Shown here: piece by piece, positions 11,501-17,634 of the stretch
Layout of the letters: every line of letters begins with the position of its first letter
Numbering within the stretch: the stretch's first letter is position 1
Source of the DNA: Pseudomonas putida
GTDB lineage: Bacteria > Pseudomonadota > Gammaproteobacteria > Pseudomonadales > Pseudomonadaceae
NCBI RefSeq assembly: GCF_002025705.1
Contig: NZ_CP018846.1
Coordinates: forward strand, 2,719,501-2,783,500
Reading direction: 5' to 3'
DNA length: 64,000 nt
The notes under the pieces: generated by a model
What the model saw: the letters and a program-made list of their open reading frames with translations, nothing else
What the model was told of the DNA's origin: nothing
Databases searched by the model: none
Made by a program: the position numbers and the translations under genes

Positions 11501-13089
11501 GTTTCGCTGGCCGCGCTCAGGGTGTCGTAGTGGATGTCATAGCTGGCCACGAAGGCGTCGGGGTTGGCCAGTGCCGCGGCAATCAGCGCCGGGTTGGTCA
11601 GTACCGTGCCGTCGTGCAGGGTAATCGAGGCCAGGGTGCCGCCCGGGCCTGGGGTAATGGCGCTGACATGGACCTGGTCGGGTACGGTCTGGGTCACCGT
11701 GACGTTGGTCAGGGTCTGGCCGGGGGCCGGGGTCACGGTCACTGTCTGGGTACGGGTGTAGTTGGGGCCGGTGACAGTTTCGCCTTCGGGCATGTTGACC
11801 GTTTGCGTGACCTTGAGCAGTGTCGGCGTAACGATGAAGCTGTGCAGCGAGGTTTCCACCAGGCTTGGGTCCTGCACCGGGTTGTTCAGCGAATCGTTAC
11901 CGTATTCGAAGCCGGCGCGGGCATTGATGGTCAGGTTGGGCGCGCCGTCGGAATAGTGGGTGTCGGCCAGGTTGCTGAGCAACCCGGTGATCTGGATGTC
12001 GATGCTGGGCTGGCCATTGGTCACACTGGCATAGGGCAGTTGCAGCACCACCATCTGGTCGCCCGGCTTCATACCGACGCTGGCAGCGTTGATTACCAAG
12101 GCATTGCCACTGGCATCCTTGGCCACTGGGTGGCTGGCATTGCCGTTGGCATCGAAGGTGATGACGAAGCTGTTGACCGCCCGGCCCAGGTAGGTGGCGG
12201 AGACAAAGCTTGCGCCATCGTTGCCGTCGCGACCGGTGGCCGGCATGAACAGGTCGATGTAAGGGGCGTAGCCTTCCTGGGTCGAGGGGTTGGTGAAGCT
12301 GACAGTAAAGGTGAACTGCTCGCCCAGTTGCACCGAGGCGCCGCCGCTGCCGAGGCTGGCGGTGGGGCTGGCATCGGCCAGCAGGCCGTCGAAGCTGGCC
12401 AGGGTGGAGGCGGCCAGGGCGATGGACTTGTCCACATCGCCGTGGCTGACCTCAAGGCGCCAGTCACCACCGGCGAGCGCGCTGCCGGTGGCATTGTTCG
12501 AGGCACCGACGTCGGCGCCAGTCCAGAGTGCCAGCTGGTCGACCAGCGCCTGGCCGCTGCTGCCGGCACCGATATCGCAACCGTACAGCTGGATATCGGC
12601 GCCGGCGTTGAGCTCGCTGCGCCAGGCACTGAGGCGCTCGCCCAGCTGTTCGACGGATTGCTGGTTGAACACCTGGTTGCCCAGGGTGAACTGGCCAGCG
12701 GCGCCGTGGGAGAACACCTGGATGGAATCGACCTTGCCCAGATGCGCCAGGGCATTGCTGATGGCCGCGATGGCGTCCTGGCCCGCGTCCACCACCAATG
12801 CGGTGGTGCCGGCCGGGAGGTTGGCCGTGAGCTGGTCGCGGTTTTCCACGCGGGCGTCGATCACCACCAGGTTACGCGGCTGGGCGGCAGGTGCGGCCGT
12901 GGTCTGCGCTTCACTCGCGGTGGGGGCGGGGTGAGCGGTGTCGTTGCCCTGCGCGTGGCTGGGGTCCGTGTGCTGCTGGTCGACGGCCGCAGCGGCGGCA
13001 CCGTCGAACAGGATGCGTTGTTCAAGGGCCAGGGCCTGCGACCGTGGGCGCAATACACTGGCAAGACTGGCTCTGCTTTTTCTGTCCAT
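2560..13089 (-). CDS. Giant DUF4347/VCBS-repeat surface protein (putative adhesin)
   Basis: This is an exported protein of about 3,509 residues, probably a cell-surface or secreted adhesin. Near the N terminus is ALEQRILFDGAAAAA (residues 21-35), which resembles the LEPR-XLL sorting motif of very large surface proteins. A DUF4347 domain follows (about 73-235). The long middle part (about 240-1850) has DUF11/Ig-like repeats. An SdrD B-like fold lies near 1876-1995 (GTLWDD, LLPSGSYLVVV). At least nine VCBS/cadherin-like repeats of about 100-140 residues run to about 3360, each marked by a variant of GNVLDNDTDVD. The C-terminal 150 residues are unique. No RTX nonapeptides are seen. I chose ATG 13089 over an upstream TTG at 13095 because AGG lies 8 bases before it. 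The gene lies between the adaptor genes and tolC-like gene, which points to dedicated export. Confidence 0.9.
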   Translation of the reverse strand: MDRKSRASLASVLRPRSQALALEQRILFDGAAAAAVDQQHTDPSHAQGNDTAHPAPTASEAQTTAAPAAQPRNLVVIDARVENRDQLTANLPAGTTALVVDAGQDAIAAISNALAHLGKVDSIQVFSHGAAGQFTLGNQVFNQQSVEQLGERLSAWRSELNAGADIQLYGCDIGAGSSGQALVDQLALWTGADVGASNNATGSALAGGDWRLEVSHGDVDKSIALAASTLASFDGLLADASPTASLGSGGASVQLGEQFTFTVSFTNPSTQEGYAPYIDLFMPATGRDGNDGASFVSATYLGRAVNSFVITFDANGNASHPVAKDASGNALVINAASVGMKPGDQMVVLQLPYASVTNGQPSIDIQITGLLSNLADTHYSDGAPNLTINARAGFEYGNDSLNNPVQDPSLVETSLHSFIVTPTLLKVTQTVNMPEGETVTGPNYTRTQTVTVTPAPGQTLTNVTVTQTVPDQVHVSAITPGPGGTLASITLHDGTVLTNPALIAAALANPDAFVASYDIHYDTLSAASETQVSFYVPEIDANGRPVLDPTTGNPVTITFGTASVTGAWNPLDPRDRPTDPNGYPFSETGNGQGITFVAKSITLLKQVNLQNDVGSPGLTPGDTLRYTMDVAISDFFAFGENILEQGQFTVTDQLSDGQTFSLTNPPTLLLQGNGTSLSIALVYTQTVNADGSTTLVFDIAESIRQAVAGPGVAALFGDLYDDDVQNGATTLRIVYDATIDTTYTTDHPPHDQLNEGDSVGNNATVAATVLRDALNIGGTQTDGSSTLSTIETSTVDIELTQVNGGAPPSNGELRPGDVVTFTISYDLLVADYENFKLTAYLPLPLLNASGINWSVGSGVGQWSFGSGNTILDVPDSVTSGPGNSIIFDFGNYVSNGLNGGTVQVRFTMVVGDQPFADQRELDVLAQSSQTTTVDKTVLTSSDVAVIESVAEPVLDIKHGVVSSSNGTVTGTTGSWNAPGTSGVPFNGSVTSLAAVDGNVSGIDGADTLRLATALKNSGGGGAYDVSTSITLPSGLAFVGGSLAAANLQIHRGDGTLLVAGTDYSVNGTTITFLDANGQATLLAGRAGTAADLSGANLVVITYDVSVDNAILASSTLQSSAALTYYASVNGGQDFTPTDLVEVANQQVAAPGITKTYQDGSLSSDDSSATHTSGSNLVIGESMTYDIVVTLPEGVTSNLRINDLIPPGLRLDPRFNGNLGYQIITTVAGSAALTADFNGTVSVNPMTPDGSDGADLQLVFASARANADNLTGNNSFVIRLVLVASNVTGNQQGTTLSNGAQLVYSDPDGDTPNGSAPLERSVNSAQQPSVTIVEPTLTVTQQITSTPVFGGYEDGDVVDFQIVITNTSGTDAFDISLLDGLPTELSGVILTNVTYSGGATNHGGADFIIQGGRLISVSGANIDIANGGSIVLQLTGTVNDTAAGEAAFANAVEVRWTSLDGSNNTVDTTNGERSGEDGPLNGGALNDYRLASLLTFQVSNGVRISRVGGVADTAPATNTSGATDTSGISENVVVGEIIRYRVAVLVPTGDNPDYQIRIELAAGLEFIPASLNNILIAFLSNTPAGLTTDALDLISSGTLSMAGNELSDVAQGIHADLSGAAPTGVFDINNGRLVITTNADGSQTVTFSLGNLTNNELNDPDVEGVVLEFNVRVSNVASNQAGANLGVSAHEHVGLNGGVDRGKSDTVFERVVEPNFTSLDKRVIDVAPGNGSTNATVSVSFTQNGEVPAYNTHLADQFPGGSNYQVQSILLNGVALDLANLPAGISFNDGTAIALDFARLAVNDSVQVIYTVTLPNVTIADNAASAAVLTWTSLPTDFEASGWGGSLPASAGGATGERTGQDGASGLNNYILSEGAGMGVVQGTLWDDTRSATNSVTPDGPGLDGIGVTLTWAGDDGQFGTADDRVFTTTTANGGQYQFALLPSGSYLVVVAQDHAAAANNHFRLRIDTDTGTAAGGLGSINLSLGEGTTGTADAGYVHLNEAPVNTVADQQGLEDTVLHLTGLSISDVDVNGNTTNGVMTITLSVLHGVLWQSATPPAANATPPAGAGRSLVLTGTLSELNALLAQLYYKGDQDFNTAKTAETLTMVTNDQGNFGDHPLNGDGIPGQNPADALTDTDVMNIVLTPVNDAPIANADLAIAVEAGGFNNGDPGVNPTGNVLANDTDVDIQTNGDVLTVTRIANNLTPGGVAVSANGITALQGLYGILVIRPNGGFQYIVDNSNPAVQALRTSGQFISEFFDYSIVDTGGLTSNAVLQINIHGANDTPIAHGDTGTAIEAGGTNNGTPGADAVGNVLDNDTDVDSVALGETKQVTTIRFDGPGGGRIIPLPSGGSTTMLANFGTLTINTDGSYRYVVDNSNAAVQALSPGQTLVEQFSYQMADAGGLKSISVLVITIQGANDAPVAVDDHGTATAGSSDGVTTPVNASGNVITGNGGVGADTDVDNLDQPTATQLKVDGVRSGLESSGGALSPVTGTSPGSIIGSVARLADNSLISGNFGQLTLNEDGTYTFVVNSADPAIRALAAGQSLDVIFTYQIHDSGGLTDQAQLVITVTGVNDPPVVNAVSVAAVEAGGLNNAIPGIDPSGNIRAAYSDPEGDTLTISGVLSPTGANGIVGQPLAGNYGTLTLDSQGNYRYVVDNSNSAVQALRTDADRLTDVFQYSVSDGNGKTVTATFSVVIHGRNDTPIAANDTAIAVEAGGVNNGTPGQPGSGNALANDQDVDAGDSKTLDGIYLGTLAAGGTFVQVNAGATAVAGNYGTLSIDGNGNYVYTVNDSLAAVQALKAGQSLVETFSYRMHDTAGASSQAQIVITIEGRYDTPVAHDDLAYAVATDDDGNGGRNPTGNVLNNDTDVDANDSKTVTAIGMGAESSNPSLDPLNGSSTLISQYGTLTINADGSYRFVVDSSNPDIIALGPLGFVIQHFTYQVTDGGGLSDTATLFVLIRGENQPPVANPDQGLAIEAGGLDNAIPGSNPAGNVMDNDSDPDTINIIIPETLEVLAFWSGDGPLPGNPTGVGQTLRGQYGDLTLNADGSWQYVLDNSLAAVQALRASGQTLTDNFTYLLTDVWGGTTNGLLTITIDGRNDFPVASDDTAAAVEAGGVNNGSGGVDPRGNVLDNDTDVDGVQYGETKTVLQYTAENGQTASAGQLLQGLYGTLLINADGSYLYTVDNGNPTVQAMRSASESLREVFTYRMRDTAGATSDARLTVTIQGNNDNPVARDDSNTASDQVPAPHTSGNVLPNDSDVDGGDSLTVTGIRTGQEGASGTAGVIGQPIAGRYGTLVLNADGSYTYTIDLSNPEVLAAAGLGQVLKDYFTYTISDLAGATDQAQLTITLDISTPYITPPGPYLDRDSQGNYANLPLPDVTPAIYVAPVVERVNQNLTLSAWGADGSNVQLFATPEIESQSLGAQLGLVNGQFVAQAVASSRLASAEDKNWIDGRQGVISLTADGLLPDPSLWAPLPRDMVPEQPAKPASGLRAQLREAAQRRGSNAR

Positions 13090-13200
13090 GATCAATACCT
13101 GCTCACAAGCTCGACGCCAGATTCTGGGTAGAGCAAGCGTAGTCGGAAAATTCCATTTTGGTGCACGTGGGGAACGAGCGGCCTGCGCGGCTGCTTGCCG

Positions 13201-15291
13201 TCAGAACCCGCTCTCGCGCCACGCCACCGCCATCAGCCAGGTGCCCAGTTCGCCCAGCACACTGCGCCGTTGCCCTTCGATTTTCAGCTTGCCCCGTGTT
13301 TCGTGAAGTGTGGCCGGAGGTTCATCCAGCGCGATCAGTACCTGGAACACGGCATTGCTCGGCACCAGAGGTTGCGACCCGGTCGGTACCGGCCCGCCGA
13401 AATGCGAAGACAGCATGCGGTGTGTCAGTTGATTGGCACGGGTGCTGCCGATGGCCAGGACCTTGCCGTGCAAGGCGCTGGCCTGCCCATCGGGGTAGAA
13501 GCGCACGGGGTTGCCGACGGCCAGGTGGTGCACCTGGTCCTGGGCCACGTAGGCATCGATCTGCCAGTGGCTGGGGTCGATCAAGATACCCAGAGGCTCC
13601 TGGCGGTTGACCCACTGGCCCGGCAGCCAGTCCGGATCGCGGTCCAACCACAGGCCGGCGAACGGCGCTTGCAGGTTGAGGCGGGCGATCTCGCTGCGGG
13701 CGGCACGGGCCTCCTCGTTCTGCACGCTCAAGCGTTGCTGGGTAGCGGCGTCCACGCTCAACCCGGCCGGGTCGGCCAGCAGGCCAGACAGGCGCGCCTG
13801 GTAGCTGCGGGCGGTGGCTTCGCTGCTGCGCATGCGCGAATCCAGGTCGGGCTCGTCGAGCACCGCCAGCACCTCGCCGGCCTTGACCTGGCCTTGTGCG
13901 CGCAGGCTTTGCAGGCGCGCAGGGTAGGGCGTGTAGACCCGCAGTTGCTGTTCGGCGCGGGCCACGCCCACGGCATCCACCTGGCTGTGCCAAGGGACCG
14001 CCAACGCCAGTACAACCAGCCCCAGGCACACGTAGAACAGTTGTTTGCGCCGTACCGGAATGCGCGCGCGATGCTGCCACCAGTGGCTCAGCTCACGCTT
14101 CACCGGCAAGGCGATGAACCAGGCGATTTCAACCATGAACAGGACGATCCCCAGCAGTTTGAAGAAGAACAGGTACACCGCCACGGCGATGCCCAGGAAC
14201 AGCACCAGGCGATACAGCCAGGTGGCAAAGGCGAATGCCACCAGCAACCGCCGCTGGCCATTGGGGAATGGTTCGGGCCAGGCTTCTTGCATGCCCAGCA
14301 GGCTGCGCCGCAGGGCGACCCTGGCCAGCGCCGAGGCGCGTTCGTGCAGGTTGGGGAAGTCGAGCAGGTCGCTGAGGATGAAATAGCCGTCAAAGCGCAT
14401 GAACGGGCTGGCGTTGAGCGCCAGCGACAGCACCCAGCTGGTGGTCGCCAGGTACAGCAGTGCATTGCGCAGGGCGCCGTCATCGCACAGCGCCCAACCC
14501 AGGGTCGCCAGCCCCGCGAGGGACAGTTCGGTGGCGATACCCGCCGAGGCGATCGCCAGGCGCTGACGGGGGCGCTTGAGCTTCCAGCTTTCGCCGGTGT
14601 CGGTATACAGCATCGGCCACAGCACCAGGAAGGCCACGCCCATATGCCCGACTCGCAGCCCCAGCCGCGTAGCGACCAGGGCATGGCCAAGTTCATGCAA
14701 GGTCTTGGCGACGGCCAGCGCCAGGGCGAAGCTCAGCAGGCCCTCGCTGGAGAACGATTCCACCACCGCATGGGTGAAGCTGTCCCATTGCTGCATGACC
14801 AGGACGATGCCCAGCAGGCTTAGGCCAACCACCAGCAGCCCGGTCAGCGGATGGAACAGCCAGCCCAGTGCCTTGGCCAGGTGCTGCAGCGCCACTTGCG
14901 GACGCAGCAGCGGAATGCGGAAGAACAGGTAGTGGTGCAGCCACCAGCGCCAGCTCGACCAGGTGCGTGCCTCGCTTTGCGCCTGCAGCCGGCTGAGTTG
15001 CTCGCTGCCCGGGCGTAGCAGGTGGTGCTGCTCAAGGAATGCGCGCAGCTCCAGCACTTGTTCCACATCAGGGTTGAGCGCGCTGTCGCGTGACACTTGT
15101 TCGCTGATCTGGCGTGGCGACTGGCCCCAGCGCAACAAGCACTCGAACTCCAGCCAGCCGATGCGATAGAAGCGGTTGACCACCGTGTCGTGGATCATCC
15201 AGGCCGGCTCGCCGGCATTGTTGTCGGCGGCCTCGCACAGGCGCAGGTCCTCGCGTAGCGGCGGCAGCGGCAGGTCGGCAGGGTCGAGCAT
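13201..15291 (-). CDS. M50-family zinc metalloprotease fused to an HlyD adaptor domain
   Basis: This 696-residue inner-membrane protein has a PqqD-like small N-terminal region (about 25-100), then several membrane segments holding an M50 site-2-type protease. HELGH at 199-203 supplies zinc ligands and catalytic Glu, and RFDGY near 299-303 matches the second conserved Asp motif. After the last membrane helix (about 417-433) an HlyD/biotinyl-lipoyl-like periplasmic arm runs from about 445 to the end, with a coiled-coil hairpin near 485-545. The ATG at 15291 overlaps the stop of the GAF-HlyD gene in TGATG, giving translational coupling; the TTG at 15306 is less likely. It may both process and export the giant protein encoded next, but that is inference. 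A non-proteolytic role as a permease-like element is also possible. Confidence 0.85.
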   Translation of the reverse strand: MLDPADLPLPPLREDLRLCEAADNNAGEPAWMIHDTVVNRFYRIGWLEFECLLRWGQSPRQISEQVSRDSALNPDVEQVLELRAFLEQHHLLRPGSEQLSRLQAQSEARTWSSWRWWLHHYLFFRIPLLRPQVALQHLAKALGWLFHPLTGLLVVGLSLLGIVLVMQQWDSFTHAVVESFSSEGLLSFALALAVAKTLHELGHALVATRLGLRVGHMGVAFLVLWPMLYTDTGESWKLKRPRQRLAIASAGIATELSLAGLATLGWALCDDGALRNALLYLATTSWVLSLALNASPFMRFDGYFILSDLLDFPNLHERASALARVALRRSLLGMQEAWPEPFPNGQRRLLVAFAFATWLYRLVLFLGIAVAVYLFFFKLLGIVLFMVEIAWFIALPVKRELSHWWQHRARIPVRRKQLFYVCLGLVVLALAVPWHSQVDAVGVARAEQQLRVYTPYPARLQSLRAQGQVKAGEVLAVLDEPDLDSRMRSSEATARSYQARLSGLLADPAGLSVDAATQQRLSVQNEEARAARSEIARLNLQAPFAGLWLDRDPDWLPGQWVNRQEPLGILIDPSHWQIDAYVAQDQVHHLAVGNPVRFYPDGQASALHGKVLAIGSTRANQLTHRMLSSHFGGPVPTGSQPLVPSNAVFQVLIALDEPPATLHETRGKLKIEGQRRSVLGELGTWLMAVAWRESGF

Positions 15292-16637
15292 CACCAGCCA
15301 CTCCAAGCACGCAGGCTGGCCAACGGCCGGCGCAGCAGGTAGTAGCCGAGCATGACCCGGCCGCCATGCAGCTTGGCGGTGCCGTGCAGGCCAAGCCGAG
15401 CGTGTTCTGCCTGTTCGTCGATGCTTGCCAGCAGGCGGTAGGCCACCACGCCGTCGTCCGCCGGCCTGGCTTGGTAGCTGGTTTCGAGGATCTTGCCGCG
15501 CAGCGGGCTGAGCGGGTAGGCGGTGAGGAACAGCGTGACCTCGGCGCCGGGCTCAAGGGCAATGGCGTCGGCCACGGCCAGCTGGATCTGCATGGCCGGT
15601 TGCGCCGGGTCGGCTACCTGCATGATGCGCTCGCCGGTCGACACCGGCTTGCCGAGCCAGTCGTTGGGGTCGCTGAACACCGCCACCCCGGCCCGTGGCG
15701 CCAGTACCTGGGTGCGCAGCAGCTGCGCCTGCACTGCTGCCAGTTCGGCCCGGCGCTGCTGGGCGCGGCCTTGCAGCAAGGTCAGCTCGCCCTGGCTTTG
15801 CGGGTTGTCGAAGGCGCGCTGGCTGGCGGCTAGCAGTTCGGCATCGGCCACCGCAACTTCCTTGGCGAGCACATCGGCACGGCTGCGCAAGGTGGTTTCA
15901 TCAAGGCTGAACAGTGGTGTGCCTGCTTCCACCGGCTGGTTGGGGCGCACGTGCACCTGGCTGATCACCCCGTCGATCGGCGAGCTGACGATCTGCGCCT
16001 GGCGCGAGACGATCTGCGCCGGTGCCAGGGCGCTCTGGCGTACTGGCACCAGTAACAGCCCGGCGAGCAGCAGCACGGTCAGCAGCACCTGGCGGCGGCT
16101 GGGGCGCCAGCGGCCAAGGCGCTGACGACGGGTCAGCGCGCTCCAGCAATAGGCCCAGGTGCGGGTCAGGCCGTCCAGGTGCTGGTACAGCGCCGCCGGC
16201 GGGGCCTCCTCCAGCAGCAGCACCAGCAGCCCCAAGCGTTCACCGGCCGGGGTGTGCAGCGGTATGCAGCAAAGGCCGGCAGGCCACCACTCGGCCCAGC
16301 CCTCGGCGATGTCAGGCGGTGGTGCAGCCGTGGCCTCGGTCAGCCAGACGGGCTTTTCATCGCTCAGGTGGCTGGCCAGCCAGCGGCTGGCACGCTTGAG
16401 CCAGACCAGGTAGGGCGAGTCTTCGCTGGGACGCGCAAGGCCAGACACGCACAGCAGCTCGAGCCCGCCCTTGCCTTGCCGCCAGACCAGCGCCTGGTGG
16501 AAGGGCAGCAATGGGTAAAGATCGTTGGCCATGCTGAACGCCAGGGCATTCAACGACTCGGCGGCCATGGCTTTGTCTCGCAGGGCGTCCAGCTGCAACA
16601 ACAGCTGTGGGTGGGGCAGAGGCTGGTTCACGGTCAT
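15291..16637 (-). CDS. HlyD-family periplasmic adaptor with cytosolic GAF-like domain
   Basis: This 448-residue single-span adaptor has an N-terminal, apparently cytosolic, GAF-like region (about 20-165, with SMANDLYPLLPFHQALVW and a Trp-rich core). A transmembrane helix at about 183-199 follows, then an HlyD-type periplasmic part: a split lipoyl domain (SSPIDGVISQVHVRPNQPVEAGTPL is characteristic, about 218-242), a coiled-coil hairpin (about 250-310) and beta-barrel strands. HlyD adaptors bridge inner-membrane exporters to TolC. Its ATG overlaps the previous gene by 4 bases and its stop overlaps the M50 gene start, so all three should be made together. A GAF-type input domain on an adaptor is unusual and could sense a ligand or bind an inner-membrane partner. 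No catalytic function is visible. Confidence 0.85.
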   Translation of the reverse strand: MTVNQPLPHPQLLLQLDALRDKAMAAESLNALAFSMANDLYPLLPFHQALVWRQGKGGLELLCVSGLARPSEDSPYLVWLKRASRWLASHLSDEKPVWLTEATAAPPPDIAEGWAEWWPAGLCCIPLHTPAGERLGLLVLLLEEAPPAALYQHLDGLTRTWAYCWSALTRRQRLGRWRPSRRQVLLTVLLLAGLLLVPVRQSALAPAQIVSRQAQIVSSPIDGVISQVHVRPNQPVEAGTPLFSLDETTLRSRADVLAKEVAVADAELLAASQRAFDNPQSQGELTLLQGRAQQRRAELAAVQAQLLRTQVLAPRAGVAVFSDPNDWLGKPVSTGERIMQVADPAQPAMQIQLAVADAIALEPGAEVTLFLTAYPLSPLRGKILETSYQARPADDGVVAYRLLASIDEQAEHARLGLHGTAKLHGGRVMLGYYLLRRPLASLRAWSGW

Positions 16638-17386
16638 GGCGCAAACCGCGCCGTGCCGCTCATGCCCGCCATCAGCTCAGGAAAAGCCTGGTCGAAGCGT
16701 GCTTCCAGCTCTACGGTCTGCGCCACTGCGTCGACCCTGGCATTGATCACGCTGATCTTGGCCGGGTAGGTCTTGCCAGTTTCGTGCACTTGCACTTCCA
16801 GCGGCTGGCCCGGGCTGAGGGTCTTGAGCTGACTGGAAGGCACGTTCAAACGTACTTTTAGGGCGCCATCGCTGACCAGGTCGAACAAAGGGGTACCGGC
16901 GCTGACGGTCTGGTAAGGCTTTACGTAGACCTTGGCGACATGGCCGGAGAAGGGTGCCTGCACCAGGCAATAACTCATCTGTGCTTCGCCCATGGCGCGG
17001 GCGCCGTCGGCCTTCTGGACTTCGGTGTTGGCTGCTGCCACCTCGATATCGCCCACTGCATCGAGCTTGCGCAGTTGCTTCTTGGCTTCCAGGTTCTGCC
17101 GGGCCATGGCCAGTTCGGCTACCGCCACCTTGCCCCGCGCCTGTGCCTCATTGCAGTTGAAGCGGGCGAGGGTGGCGCCTTTGGCGACCCGTTCGCCAAA
17201 GCGGGTCTTCAGTTCACCCAAAGTGCCGTTCATCTGGCTCGACAGGGTGGTTTCCAGCTCGGCTGCGAGCAGTACGCGAATCGGTGATGAGCCGTCGGCC
17301 GGAACCTCCTGTTCGGCGTGGGCGGTAAGGCAGGTCAAGGCCACAAGCAAGGGCAGGCTATGACGGGCAAAGCGAGGCATGGGCAT
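16634..17386 (-). CDS. Periplasmic adaptor subunit, RND/HlyD type
   Basis: This 250-residue secreted adaptor is the first gene of the export operon. Residues 1-24 form a signal peptide (hydrophobic core LPLLVALTCLTAHA). A lipoyl-like half (LLAAELETTLSSQMNGTLGE), a short coiled-coil hairpin (about 75-130) and a second lipoyl half (VQAPFSGHVAKVYVKPYQ) then follow, with a beta-barrel near the C terminus. It is shorter than typical MFP subunits (350-400 residues) and has no membrane anchor or lipobox, so it is probably soluble in the periplasm. ATG 17386 is preceded by AAGGA at a good distance. It likely assembles with the two HlyD-containing proteins downstream, so the system has three adaptor-like subunits. 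Confidence 0.83.
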   Translation of the reverse strand: MPMPRFARHSLPLLVALTCLTAHAEQEVPADGSSPIRVLLAAELETTLSSQMNGTLGELKTRFGERVAKGATLARFNCNEAQARGKVAVAELAMARQNLEAKKQLRKLDAVGDIEVAAANTEVQKADGARAMGEAQMSYCLVQAPFSGHVAKVYVKPYQTVSAGTPLFDLVSDGALKVRLNVPSSQLKTLSPGQPLEVQVHETGKTYPAKISVINARVDAVAQTVELEARFDQAFPELMAGMSGTARFAP

Positions 17387-17530
17387 TCTCGGTTCCTTCT
17401 CGAGAGACGTCGGGACGCACGACTAAAACGCTGCAACGCATTAATACTAGAAAGGAATTTGCACTTTGCCCAATGACATGAAAAAGCAGGGGTTTGGCAG
17501 TTTCCAGGCATGAGTTCACAGGCGCCAAGC

Positions 17531-17564
17531 ATAACTACACTAAATGACTTTTTAGTGTAGTTAT
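17531..17564. repeat. Perfect 14-bp inverted repeat upstream of the export operon
   Basis: The arms ATAACTACACTAAA and TTTAGTGTAGTTAT are perfect complements separated by six bases (TGACTT). The element lies 145 bases upstream of the first adaptor gene and 67 bases downstream of hldD. It lacks the GC-rich stem and following T-run of a standard terminator, so an operator or a transcript hairpin between hldD and the export operon is possible. A TATTAAT stretch (minus strand, around 17440) could be a -10 element of the operon, but this is weak. Confidence 0.5.
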
Positions 17565-17634
17565 CGCTAATAACCAACCAACAAATAGCTATGAATGAGC
17601 TGAAAATACCCGAATTGTGTAATTCCTCGCAATA

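Noticed and set aside
13195..14823. A 542-codon plus-strand frame opposite the M50-HlyD gene
   Set aside because: It is a shadow of the M50-HlyD gene, with His/Gln/Arg-rich low-complexity translation and no recognisable fold.
1014..17386. Classical type I secretion system for the giant protein
   Set aside because: No ABC transporter gene or RTX repeats are present in the operon, so that label is not supported within this window.
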